Shown piece by piece: positions 14,084-23,291 of a stretch of DNA of 45,365 nt. This DNA comes from Fuerstiella sp. (GTDB lineage Bacteria; Planctomycetota; Planctomycetia; Planctomycetales; Planctomycetaceae). The stretch lies in assembly GCA_022843805.1 (NCBI GenBank), contig JALHMY010000080.1, positions 1-45,365 on the forward strand. Reading direction: 5' to 3'. Made by a program: the position numbers and the translations under genes. The notes under the pieces are model-generated. The model was not told the DNA's origin. It made no database searches and saw only the letters and a list, made by a program, of their open reading frames with translations. How positions within the stretch are numbered: the stretch's first letter is position 1; every line of letters begins with the position of its first letter.

Positions 14084-17000
14084 TCATCGCGACTTCAAAA
14101 ACTCCAGCAGGTCCGCCATCTGCTGCACGGTCACATCCTTCTCGATTCCTTCTGGCATCAGCGAACGATTTGTTGACCGAAGTTCCTCAATCTCACGTCG
14201 CTGAACGGTCTGCAGAATCGCTTCCGGCTGACGCAGCACGACCGCATCCATTGTCTCTGAGACCAGCAGTCCGTTGAACGTGCGACCGTCTGAAGTCACC
14301 ATCACGTAGTCAGTAAACTGAGGGTCAACACGGCGGTTTGGATCCAGAATGTCGTACAGAAGAGCATCACGCGCTCGGTTGCGAGTATCACTGATATCGG
14401 GTCCCACCTGATGGCCAACGCCGTCGATCCGGTGGCACTTCGAACAGGATTTTTCAAAAATCTTTGCTCCCGACTGAGCTGACGCTGCGATTGTCAGTGC
14501 TTCGGCATACTGATCCGCAACCTGTTTTCGGTTCGCAGACACCGTTCCTCCAAAGAGGTCTGTTGCCAGTTTCCGCGTTGCTTCATCAGCGGACTGAAGA
14601 AGCCTGAGCCGCTGATCAATACTGACCACAGAAGGGGAAACTTTGCCATCGGACATTTGGTTTAGCAATTCCGAAATGGTCTCTTTTCGGGCAAGCAGCA
14701 GGTCCAGCGCCTGAGAACGAACTGCCGGACGCAGCGAGTCCCAGGTTGCGAGGGTTTGCATGGCAAGATCAGGGCGTCCCGTCTGTCGAACAACATCCAG
14801 AGCAGCAATCTGGCAGGATAAAGGCTGGTTCGCCTGAAACAGAGAAGAGGTTGTTTCCGCGATGACTGCGGGTGCCTGGAACGGCAGCAGGCGGATACCG
14901 GCCAGTCGTTCCGCCTCCGAACGAGCACCGTCGATGGCCACACTGGCGGCCGTCTGCATCAAAGCAGAAATGCGAGCTGCGGAATCGGCAAACTCTGCCG
15001 CCGGGGCGGCCAGCAGAGCGGCCAGACTTTTATAATGTTTCGGATCTGTTGTCCGCGGCAGACCCTGCGCAACTCCCGTCAGCATTGCGGTCTGCCATCC
15101 GCTGCCTGATTGCGGGCCGGATGCAATCAAAGCAAGAACCTGCTGAAGCTCGGTCTGATCCCCGTGTCCGGCAGCCACATAGGAAAGTTTTCGCAGCAGT
15201 TCTTCCCGCGATGCGGCAATGTCCGTTTCCGGAGCTTCGGTATTCCATGCTTCCACCAGAGTGGCAAGTATCGCAGCACTGCAGTTTTCGCATGAGGAAA
15301 GTACGGCTGCCTGCAGCCACGGATCACTGCCGGCCTTTAACATGGCCTTTCCGATGATCACTCCCTTGTCAGGGGAGGTGCTGTCTGCCATGGCCAGAAT
15401 CGCTTCGAGCTGAACTTCTGCCGAGGAATCCATACAGCGACCTTCGATCAGCTGGCGAATTCCGGGATTTTCGGCGAACTGCGAAGATGCAAGGCGGATC
15501 GCATCACGTCGCAAAGGAGCAAACTCATCTGCCAGTGCCAGTTCCAAATCCTCGGCGGTGAGCTTCTGCAGTCCGTCGAGCACCCAGACAGCATGCAGTC
15601 GACAGTGGCCGACAGTAGTCTTGTCGCCAAGCAGTTCCCGGACCGCAGAAGCAGAATCTGCCTGTTGCTCTTCGACCAGCAGTCGATGTCCCAGCTGTCG
15701 GCGCCAGCTGCTCGCGTCGCGCAGCAGTGCGACTCGCTGTTCGACTGTCTCTGTCGGGGGGACCGCCCGAAAACTGGTTTGATTCTCGGGAACAATTCGC
15801 CAGATGCGTCCGCGGTCTTCACCGGCTCGCCAGTCCATTTTCGCCGCAACATCGTCAGGTACGAACTTGGGATGCTCCACCCAAAGTCGGTACATATCCG
15901 CCAGATACAGCGCACCGTCAGGTCCGGTACTCAGACTGGCGGGGCGAAACCATGTATCCGTCGATGCGAGGAAATCGGCCTTTTCACGAGCTCTCGTGGC
16001 GGTCAGAGTTGCACCCAGCGGCTCGGTGACGGAGCGAGTGACGAGATGACCGACAGGTTCACAGGCAAAAACACTGTGCTGAAAGGATGGGCCGAACAAA
16101 TCGCCCCGATAGGCTGTGACGCCACAGGCTGACGTATGTGTTCCTGCGTGGGAAAGCCAGTTGCTTTTCATATCCACCAGCGGATAAACGCGAGTCGCCT
16201 CGCCGGCGGGCCCAACGTCTGTATGACCAGTCGCCAGATTTGCCAGAGGATTTCGACCAAGAACACTCAAGGGCAGGACAGCCGTCATGATGGGGTTGCG
16301 ATTGGTACTGAAGAACCGGTGTCCTTCGTTATCAATTGTGTTGCCGAATTGTCCCAGGCCAGTGACAGATTCGAACTGCATCGTTCGGGGATGAAAACGG
16401 AAGTCGCGTCCCGCCAGTGTCACGGGATCCGTTGTTTCAAACCCTGGCCGCAGACATCTGACCTTTCCGGGACCATAGGTCAGGTAAATCCAGTTGTCGA
16501 ATCCCCATCGAGGGCATCCGATCTGCATTTGCGGATGAGCGGGAGTAAATCCGGAATACCAGATTTCGCGAATGTCGGCCGCATTGTCGCCGTTAGTATC
16601 CTTCAGATAAACGATTTCCGTTTCCGTACATGTCAGAATGCCGTCCATCAGTGCCATGAGACTGTGGCAGAAGGCCAGGTTGTCTGCGAAAACGGTGCGC
16701 CGATCCATTCGTCGATCATTGTCTGTATCCTCGAGCAGAACAATTCTGGACAGCCGCGGCGCCGAAGGATCTTTGGGACCGACAGGATAATCGGCGTATT
16801 CTGCCACAAACATGCGGCCGAGCCGGTCGAACTCGATCGCCACGGGATCCAGAATCAGAGGTTCAGCGGCAACCAGGTGAATTTCGTGCCCCGGTTCTAT
16901 CTGAAAGCATTTGAGCGACTCTTCGGCGGATTTTGGCGGATCGGTTGCCTTATCAATCCAGTGTCGGCCTCCTCGCTGCTGCTCCACAGATCGAACCAGG

Positions 17001-17089
17001 TCCGGTTCCTGAAAGAAGGCCACAGCGTGCGGGGCAATCGCCAGGACCATCAAAAGAAATGTGAGTGGCGAAAACAAAGATTTCGGCAT
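14084..17089 (-). CDS. PVC-type membrane-bound dehydrogenase with HEAT-like region and CxxCH haem domain
   Basis: A large exported protein (about 1001 residues from ATG 17089). It opens with a signal peptide (MPKSLFSPLTFLLMVLAIAPHAVA). A beta-propeller-like dehydrogenase region follows (about 40-430: EPLILDPVAIEFDRLGRMFVAEYADYP, SLSTGPDGALYLADMY), of the sort annotated as putative membrane-bound dehydrogenase in planctomycetes. A helical HEAT-like middle follows (about 480-850). The C-terminal c-type haem domain contains SCSKCHRIDGVGHQVGPDIS and ends in QMADLLEFLKSR. Such proteins are thought to oxidise sugars or related compounds in the periplasm and pass electrons to cytochromes. An upstream in-frame start at 17140 would place 17 residues before the signal peptide, so it is rejected. 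The substrate is unknown. Confidence 0.92.
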   Translation of the reverse strand: MPKSLFSPLTFLLMVLAIAPHAVAFFQEPDLVRSVEQQRGGRHWIDKATDPPKSAEESLKCFQIEPGHEIHLVAAEPLILDPVAIEFDRLGRMFVAEYADYPVGPKDPSAPRLSRIVLLEDTDNDRRMDRRTVFADNLAFCHSLMALMDGILTCTETEIVYLKDTNGDNAADIREIWYSGFTPAHPQMQIGCPRWGFDNWIYLTYGPGKVRCLRPGFETTDPVTLAGRDFRFHPRTMQFESVTGLGQFGNTIDNEGHRFFSTNRNPIMTAVLPLSVLGRNPLANLATGHTDVGPAGEATRVYPLVDMKSNWLSHAGTHTSACGVTAYRGDLFGPSFQHSVFACEPVGHLVTRSVTEPLGATLTATRAREKADFLASTDTWFRPASLSTGPDGALYLADMYRLWVEHPKFVPDDVAAKMDWRAGEDRGRIWRIVPENQTSFRAVPPTETVEQRVALLRDASSWRRQLGHRLLVEEQQADSASAVRELLGDKTTVGHCRLHAVWVLDGLQKLTAEDLELALADEFAPLRRDAIRLASSQFAENPGIRQLIEGRCMDSSAEVQLEAILAMADSTSPDKGVIIGKAMLKAGSDPWLQAAVLSSCENCSAAILATLVEAWNTEAPETDIAASREELLRKLSYVAAGHGDQTELQQVLALIASGPQSGSGWQTAMLTGVAQGLPRTTDPKHYKSLAALLAAPAAEFADSAARISALMQTAASVAIDGARSEAERLAGIRLLPFQAPAVIAETTSSLFQANQPLSCQIAALDVVRQTGRPDLAMQTLATWDSLRPAVRSQALDLLLARKETISELLNQMSDGKVSPSVVSIDQRLRLLQSADEATRKLATDLFGGTVSANRKQVADQYAEALTIAASAQSGAKIFEKSCSKCHRIDGVGHQVGPDISDTRNRARDALLYDILDPNRRVDPQFTDYVMVTSDGRTFNGLLVSETMDAVVLRQPEAILQTVQRREIEELRSTNRSLMPEGIEKDVTVQQMADLLEFLKSR

Positions 17090-17269
17090 GCGGAGCTCCG
17101 AAGATTCGATGAGGGCAGAGAAGGGCAGGACAGGAAACACGCGGAAGAATAATCAGCAGCCGATCAATGGATTCGAGATACCGGCAACATCAGCCGAGGG
17201 ACAATGAGAGACATGCATCTTTGACAGGCATCGTCAGCAGTGAATGTCAAAAGGCATTCCAGACAATCA

Positions 17270-17956
17270 TCACTGAGCAGGTTCGGACTTCGCAGCATCA
17301 GCTGGCTGAGGCTTTCGTACCACTGGCGGCAGGGGTTTTCCATCGGCCACAAACTTCATGGAAACGGAATTCACGCAATGCCGCGTATTCTTCTCCGTCA
17401 TGCGTTCGCCTACAAAGACGTGCCCAAGATGTCCGCCACAATTTCGGCATGTGATTTCTGTGCGGGATCCATCTGCATCCACATGCCGGTCGACAGCGCC
17501 GCTGATTTCGTCATCAAATGCCGGCCATCCGCAGCCGCTGTGAAACTTGGAGTCGGACTTGTAAAGAGGTGCATTACAGCGTCGGCAGATGTAGGTGCCA
17601 GGATCCATGAGTTCGGTGTATTCACCTTTGTAGCCGTATCCATCAGGCCGTTCCGTACCTTTGTGAAGGATCACATAGGTTTCCATCTCATTCAGTGGAT
17701 TATATTCAGTAGGCGCAGTTTCGGCGGTCATATCGCTTTTCTCCGACGTTGGCTCAGGTTCGGCCTCGGGCTCAGGCTCGGGCAAATCAAACTCCGGCGC
17801 ATCGCTGATAACTTCAGCTGCGCTTTTGGTATTCAGGGTTTCAGCTGACGGTTCTTCCGCACACCCGCTCAGAACCAGCGGAACAGCGATCGAAGAAATC
17901 AGCACAATCGCCGCAGTACTGTGAAAGCGGGCACCAAAAAAACTTTTCGTATCCAT
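17270..17956 (-). CDS. msrB: Lipid-anchored peptide-methionine (R)-S-oxide reductase
   Basis: MsrB reduces methionine-R-sulphoxide in proteins. This 228-residue form has a lipoprotein signal ending in VLSGC (C32). An acidic Pro/Glu linker follows (about 57-72, PEPEPEAEPEPT). The complete MsrB domain (about 92-205) has zinc cysteines C124/C127 and C170/C173, the FHSGCGWPAF motif (138-147), and the catalytic C194 in RHCVNSVSM. The usual cytoplasmic MsrB is about 140 residues, so the anchor and linker put the enzyme in the periplasm or at the outer surface. ATG 17956 follows GGAG at seven bases; the longer in-frame start 18010 is less likely. No MsrA is adjacent. Confidence 0.95.
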   Translation of the reverse strand: MDTKSFFGARFHSTAAIVLISSIAVPLVLSGCAEEPSAETLNTKSAAEVISDAPEFDLPEPEPEAEPEPTSEKSDMTAETAPTEYNPLNEMETYVILHKGTERPDGYGYKGEYTELMDPGTYICRRCNAPLYKSDSKFHSGCGWPAFDDEISGAVDRHVDADGSRTEITCRNCGGHLGHVFVGERMTEKNTRHCVNSVSMKFVADGKPLPPVVRKPQPADAAKSEPAQ

Positions 17957-18255
17957 CCTGGATCTCCATGACGACAGAAGATTCGCACACGACAAAAAAT
18001 TCGCAAACAAAAATCAGAACGACAAAGAGGCTCAAAATCTCAGCATAGGCCGAATTCAAAACAAATCAGTATCCCGGCCAGAGTCAGTGAATCCTGGCAG
18101 TAAAACTGGCAACATTGTCACCTGAGTGTCTCTGCCGAGTTCCGGAACCTGCCTTTCCGCAGAGGATTATTGCATTCTGATCGGGATTGAGTAGCCTTGC
18201 ACCGGTTTTCCCCGGATGTGCGTGACCTGTGACAATAACTTTTAGGGTCTGACAG
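17957..18255. other. Divergent intergenic region between msrB and the SGNH hydrolase
   Basis: This stretch of about 300 bp must hold both promoters. I found no well-formed -35/-10 pair, terminator or RNA gene in it. Confidence 0.5.
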
Positions 18256-19398
18256 ATGTTTTCAGCGAATCGCTCGTTTTCATTCAATCGCCGCCAGTTT
18301 CTTGCGGCATCTGCTGCGGGCATAACCAGTCTGGCCACCAGCGTCCCTTCGCATGCCTCCGGTCAGGATTCCGCCAGTCCGGAAATTCAATGGCATGATG
18401 TGCGAGACTGGGGTGTGGAAGGTAAGGGATTCAGTGACACGGAGAGCGATTTCGATCGTCTTCCTGGCCGCGCAAAGGGGGTTGTGCGCGAGGCAGTCTG
18501 GGGACTGAGCCGACATTCGGCCGGAATGATGGTTCGATTTCGTACAGATGCAACCGAAATCCACGCCGATTATGCAGTCACGTCCGAAAACCTCGCCATG
18601 CCGCATATGCCGGCGACCGGTGTCAGCGGGCTGGATCTGTACGGGCAGGATACCGACGGTCTCTGGAAATGGATTTCGGTGGTGATGCCAGCGACACAGC
18701 AGATTAAGAAAGCTCTGATCACAGGACTGGCACCAGGAGAACGAAACTACGCCGTCTATCTTCCTCTTTATAATGGTACGCAGTATCTGAAGATCGGAGT
18801 ACCTGCCGGGAACAAATTTGAACCGATCAAACCCCGGTCCGCAAAGTCGATTGTTTTTTATGGCACGTCGATCACTCATGGTGCATGTGCATCCCGTCCT
18901 GGCATGCCTCACCCGTCCATTCTTGGACGCCGACTCGATTGCCCGGTCATTAATCTGGGATTCTCCGGCAACGGACGTATGGAATCGACAGTGGGCCAGT
19001 TTCTTGTGGAACTGAACCCGGCCGCCTATGTCATCGATTGTCTTCCGAACATGTCGGCTGCGGACGTGACTGAACGCACTGGTCCTCTGATCAAACAGCT
19101 GCGAGACGCTCATCCTTCGGTGCCCATCGTTTTGGTAGAGGATCGCAGCTATTCCGGTTCATGGATACTGCTCGGTCAGAAGCAGAAGAACGACACCAAC
19201 CGCGTGGCGCTGAAAGCCGAATACCGGAAGTTGCTGGATGCCGGTACCGATCATCTGTATTACATTGATGGCGAGTCTTTGCTTGGAGCAGACAGGGAAG
19301 ATACGACAGACGGATCGCATCCTTCGGATCTCGGCTTTTATCGCCATGCGGATGCGTTTGAGCCCGTACTCCGAAAAATACTGGATGCCAGCGCATAA
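18256..19398 (+). CDS. Tat-exported SGNH/GDSL hydrolase
   Basis: A 380-residue esterase or acetylhydrolase. The N-terminus FNRRQFLAASAAG (residues 10-22) is a twin-arginine signal. A beta-sandwich N-terminal module (about 45-195) resembles the SGNH hydrolase N-terminal domain, with LYNGTQYLKIGVPAG near its end. The hydrolase domain begins with YGTSITHG carrying the nucleophile S205. It continues with GFSGNG (236-241, oxyanion Gly and Asn) and closes with DGSHPSD (352-358), which supplies the Asp and His of the triad. Such enzymes commonly deacetylate polysaccharides or their fragments. It precedes the PSCyt1/DUF1549 gene by 247 bp. An export role in glycan use fits the context but is inference. 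Confidence 0.93.
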   Translation: MFSANRSFSFNRRQFLAASAAGITSLATSVPSHASGQDSASPEIQWHDVRDWGVEGKGFSDTESDFDRLPGRAKGVVREAVWGLSRHSAGMMVRFRTDATEIHADYAVTSENLAMPHMPATGVSGLDLYGQDTDGLWKWISVVMPATQQIKKALITGLAPGERNYAVYLPLYNGTQYLKIGVPAGNKFEPIKPRSAKSIVFYGTSITHGACASRPGMPHPSILGRRLDCPVINLGFSGNGRMESTVGQFLVELNPAAYVIDCLPNMSAADVTERTGPLIKQLRDAHPSVPIVLVEDRSYSGSWILLGQKQKNDTNRVALKAEYRKLLDAGTDHLYYIDGESLLGADREDTTDGSHPSDLGFYRHADAFEPVLRKILDASA

Positions 19399-19645
19399 CT
19401 CGGCAGGTTTGTCCTGGCACACTGTTGCCGTGACCAGTGGTGTGGGCGTACACTACAATCGTTGAGCAGTGCGTGTATTCAGCAGAATTCGATCTGAAAA
19501 CGATCGTGAGCCTGTCGCGAACAGTCAACAAGCTGCACCTGATCCCGACGGGTGCGGACTTTGATGCTCGGGCTTCATGCTCGCGCGTGATATCGTCGAC
19601 TTCTGGCTCACAACGTAAAATCCTTCGGCAGGGAAATCTGATCTC

Positions 19646-22600
19646 ATGTCCAGGACGATGTTGTCCCTCATGATCATTTTCTGGCAGTGGCAGGGCGGCG
19701 CTGCTTTGATTCAGGCGTCAGCCGAGCAGCCAGTGGATTTTGAGAAACAGATCCGTCCGCTGCTGAAGGAACGTTGTGCTGAGTGCCATGGTGCGAACGT
19801 ACAGAAGAGCAGTCTTCGGCTGGATGTTCGACATGCAGCTTTAAAGGGCGGAGCCGGGGGGCCGGCGATTGAGCCCGGCAACGCGGCTGGCAGCGAACTG
19901 TTTCGGCGTGTCACCAGTCTGAGTGAAGACGATCGAATGCCTCCGGAAGGCGAGCGTTTGTCTGATTCCGAGATCGAATTGCTGCGAGGCTGGATTGCCA
20001 GCGGAGCGAACTGGCCTGAAACCGAGGAGGATCGGGAAGCAGCCCGTGACAGGCGGCTTGAGCACTGGGCATTTCAACCGCTAAGCACCGATTTTCGAAG
20101 TTCCGACAGTGATTCAGGAGAGGCGGCGGACGCGACTCGTGGCATCGATTCGCTGATCGCTGACCGGCTGAAAGATGCGGGGCTGACACTTTCGAGTGAA
20201 GCCGATCGCAGGACGCAGATTCGAAGACTCACGCTGGATCTTCACGGACTGCCTCCGTCACCTGAGGAAGTGGCTGCGTTTGAATCGGAAACCGATCCGA
20301 ATGCTTACAGCAGGCTGGTGGATCGGCTGCTGGCCAGTCCTCGCTACGGTGAGCGCTGGGCTCAGCACTGGCTGGATGTGATTCGATATGCTGATACTCA
20401 TGGGTTTGAAGTGAATACTCCGCGGGACAATGCATGGCATTACCGGGATTACGTCATTCGTTCGCTCAACGATGACAAACCCTATGACCAGTTCGTCCGG
20501 GAACAGCTTGCAGGAGACGTGTTTCAGGCAGATGAAGCCACAGGGTTTATGGTGGCATCAGCTGTACTGCTGCCAGGTCAGATTGGTGCTGACGATCAAT
20601 CCAAACGGCTTGCTCGACAGGATGCTCTGGATGAAATCATCGTGGGAACGAGTTCTACTCTGCTGGGACTGACCATTGGATGTGCTCGCTGTCATGATCA
20701 CAAGTTCGACCCGATCACCACTCATGACTACTATGCCCTTCAGGCCTTTTTTGCAGGAGTCGAGTACGGCGACCGGCCTGTCCGAAATGCTGCCAGTGAA
20801 CTCCAGCGAAAAGAGGCGGCAGATTTGCTGCCGGAAATTCAGCAGCTGACTGGTCGTTTGCAGAAATCTGAGCCACCCGCGTTCACCGGACGCACGCTGA
20901 TCATTGATGAACTGAACAGCAGCCTGACCAGGACGATAAAAGTGGCCAATGGACCGGGCATCAATCCCGAGGGAACTCGGAGGGGCTACAGGGACGACCC
21001 GGGGGCATCGGACCGCGTGTGTAACCTCAGCGGAGGCCGGTACACATGGTGGAACAATGTGGCGGGTGAAGATGTGCTGTCCTACAACCCGGGCGTTGCC
21101 GGTCGATTCCATTTATGGATCTCGTGGGGAGCACATGGCAGTGGCGTTCATACTCGCGATGCCCGTTATGTTCTGGACTCTGACGGAGACCTGACTTCAC
21201 GTGATGATCAGCATGAAGTCGCGCAGATCGATCAGTATTATCCGGCGGGTTTGCATGAAGGCGAAACCGAACGAAAGCCTCTCTGGAGCGGGCTTCAGCA
21301 CGCTGGAATTGTCGATCTTCAGCAGACATCGAAGCTGATTTTGCGAGGTGGCAATACAGGATCCGGGATCACTGCCGATGTGATCGTGCTTCAGGAAGTT
21401 CTGGCGGAGGCTTCAGCGGCTGACACCGATGCAGCTCCTGCAGATCGACCGGATACCGCTGAGCCTCAGGCAGCGTCAGAAAATCGTGCCCCCAGCCAGC
21501 ACTCACATCATCGACTGCCATCGCTTCGAGTTGCCGTGAACCCGCTTTCCAATACGGAAAGATTTAAACCGACTCCCGCCCGATTCGTGCGATTCACCAC
21601 CTTCGAAACCATCAATGAGAATCAGCATGAGCCGTGCCTTGATGAACTGGAGATCTACAGTTTCGGGCCGGGTGCCGCAAATGTGGGACTGGCGGAGGCC
21701 GGGGCTGTTGCGACTTCGTCCGGGAATTATTCTGACATCGGAATCCATCAGCTGAAACATATCAACGATGGCAGGTACGGTAACGATCACAGCTGGATAT
21801 CGAATATCAGAGGAGGCGGCTGGGTACAGGTTCAACTGCCGTCTGTTACAGTCATTGATCGGATCATCTGGTCACGTGATCGCAACGGAAAATTTCGGGA
21901 TCGGCTGCCCGTGCGGTACGCCATTCAGTTGTCGGAGGATGGAGAAACATGGACAACTGTAGCGCGGCATGACGACCGACTGACACCCGGTGTTCCGGCT
22001 GATCCGACGATCGTTATGCAGTGGAATCGGGCAGAAGGTGATTCCGACGATATCAGCCAGCTGATTGCAGAGCTTAATCAGTTGCAGGACAGAAAGAAGG
22101 CCCTCGAAACACCACAAATGGTGTTTGGCGGCACTTTTCGTGAGCCGGATACGACATTTGTGCTTCGTCGAGGTGACCCCGAGCAGAGACAGGAAGAGAC
22201 TGGCCCCTCGATTCCAGAACTGTTCAAACTCACTTCGCTTCGGCGACAATCCGGTGCGGATCAAACCCTGAAGGAAGAAGTTGCAGTCTCGGATGAAACC
22301 GCAGAGTCTTCAGAGTCCGATCCACTATCTGAACGGGACCTTGCGGTTCCAGGTATGACACCAGCCGGGATGAAAATTACGAGCGAGCAGCACCGTCGGC
22401 TGGCACTTGCCCGATGGATATCTTCGGCGGAGAATCCGCTGACGGCGCGCGTTATGGTGAATCGGATCTGGATGAACCATATGGGGCGCGGGCTGGTGGA
22501 TACGCCGAACGACTTTGGAGTTAATGGAAGTCTTCCTTCTCATCCGGAACTACTCGACTGGCTGGCGAACGAATTTATACGCAGCGGCTGGTCTGTTAAG

Positions 22601-23227
22601 CACATTCATCGACTGATTGTCACGTCCGCCGTCTACAGGCAGTCGCACCAGATCGATCCTCATTCGATAAAGACGGACGCCGACAATCGGCTGTACTGGC
22701 GTTTTACCAGTCGCAGAATGGAAGCAGAATCAATCCGTGACAGCATGCTGGCCGTCACAGGAGAGCTGAATCTGACGATGGGTGGGCCTGGTTTTAGTTT
22801 CTTCAAAGCCCGGGGTGGTCTGGACGGATTTCCCCCGATTGAAGAATTCACGCCGAACGAGCTGCGACGAATGATTTATTCGCATCGAGTGCGAATGGAG
22901 CAGGTGCCTGTGTTCGGTGCATTTGATTGCCCTGATGCCGGCCAGTCAACGCCTCGTCGCAATCAGTCCACGACCGCCATACAGGCCCTGAACCTCATGA
23001 ACAGTCAGTTCGTTGCAGACCGTGCCGTAAAGTTTGCTGCCAGAGTTCAGTCAGAAGTGCCGTCAGGCGAGGTGAATGAACAGGTACATCGGGCATTTCG
23101 TCTGGTGTCGGGCCGCAATGCCTCGAACGACGAGCTTGCTGCTTCCGGCGATTTGGTCCGTCGACACGGCCTGGCAGCGTTATGTCGAGTACTGCTGAAC
23201 AGCAGCGAGTTTCTTTTTATTCCGTAA
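19646..23227 (+). CDS. PSCyt1-DUF1549-discoidin-DUF1553 protein
   Basis: A planctomycete-specific secreted protein of 1193 residues. After a short signal-like N-terminus, the PSCyt1 haem site CAECH (C44, C47, H48) lies in IRPLLKERCAECHG. DUF1549 spans about 160-370 and carries RLTLDLHGLPPSPEEVAAF, SPRYGERWAQHWLDVIRYADTHG and TIGCARCHDHKFDPI, a second CxxCH. The middle (about 590-790) contains F5/8 type C-like segments (ARFVRFTTFETI, CLDELEIYSFG, WVQVQLPSVTVIDRI), a carbohydrate-binding type of fold. DUF1553 occupies about 885-1190, with RLALARWISSAENPLTARVMVNRIW, and ends in the typical NSSEFLFIP. These proteins pair with DUF1501 partners, as here (gap 64 bp). A role in polysaccharide handling has been suggested for the family; the reaction is unknown. 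Confidence 0.94.
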   Translation: MSRTMLSLMIIFWQWQGGAALIQASAEQPVDFEKQIRPLLKERCAECHGANVQKSSLRLDVRHAALKGGAGGPAIEPGNAAGSELFRRVTSLSEDDRMPPEGERLSDSEIELLRGWIASGANWPETEEDREAARDRRLEHWAFQPLSTDFRSSDSDSGEAADATRGIDSLIADRLKDAGLTLSSEADRRTQIRRLTLDLHGLPPSPEEVAAFESETDPNAYSRLVDRLLASPRYGERWAQHWLDVIRYADTHGFEVNTPRDNAWHYRDYVIRSLNDDKPYDQFVREQLAGDVFQADEATGFMVASAVLLPGQIGADDQSKRLARQDALDEIIVGTSSTLLGLTIGCARCHDHKFDPITTHDYYALQAFFAGVEYGDRPVRNAASELQRKEAADLLPEIQQLTGRLQKSEPPAFTGRTLIIDELNSSLTRTIKVANGPGINPEGTRRGYRDDPGASDRVCNLSGGRYTWWNNVAGEDVLSYNPGVAGRFHLWISWGAHGSGVHTRDARYVLDSDGDLTSRDDQHEVAQIDQYYPAGLHEGETERKPLWSGLQHAGIVDLQQTSKLILRGGNTGSGITADVIVLQEVLAEASAADTDAAPADRPDTAEPQAASENRAPSQHSHHRLPSLRVAVNPLSNTERFKPTPARFVRFTTFETINENQHEPCLDELEIYSFGPGAANVGLAEAGAVATSSGNYSDIGIHQLKHINDGRYGNDHSWISNIRGGGWVQVQLPSVTVIDRIIWSRDRNGKFRDRLPVRYAIQLSEDGETWTTVARHDDRLTPGVPADPTIVMQWNRAEGDSDDISQLIAELNQLQDRKKALETPQMVFGGTFREPDTTFVLRRGDPEQRQEETGPSIPELFKLTSLRRQSGADQTLKEEVAVSDETAESSESDPLSERDLAVPGMTPAGMKITSEQHRRLALARWISSAENPLTARVMVNRIWMNHMGRGLVDTPNDFGVNGSLPSHPELLDWLANEFIRSGWSVKHIHRLIVTSAVYRQSHQIDPHSIKTDADNRLYWRFTSRRMEAESIRDSMLAVTGELNLTMGGPGFSFFKARGGLDGFPPIEEFTPNELRRMIYSHRVRMEQVPVFGAFDCPDAGQSTPRRNQSTTAIQALNLMNSQFVADRAVKFAARVQSEVPSGEVNEQVHRAFRLVSGRNASNDELAASGDLVRRHGLAALCRVLLNSSEFLFIP

Positions 23228-23291
23228 CACATCGGCACAGGCGTTGATCGCGATCAGGCGACTGAACATTTTACGGCTGGCAGTGAAAATT

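Noticed and set aside
16136..17152. 338-codon plus-strand ORF opposite the PVC dehydrogenase
   Set aside because: Shadow of a gene with a signal peptide and haem site; no domain of its own.
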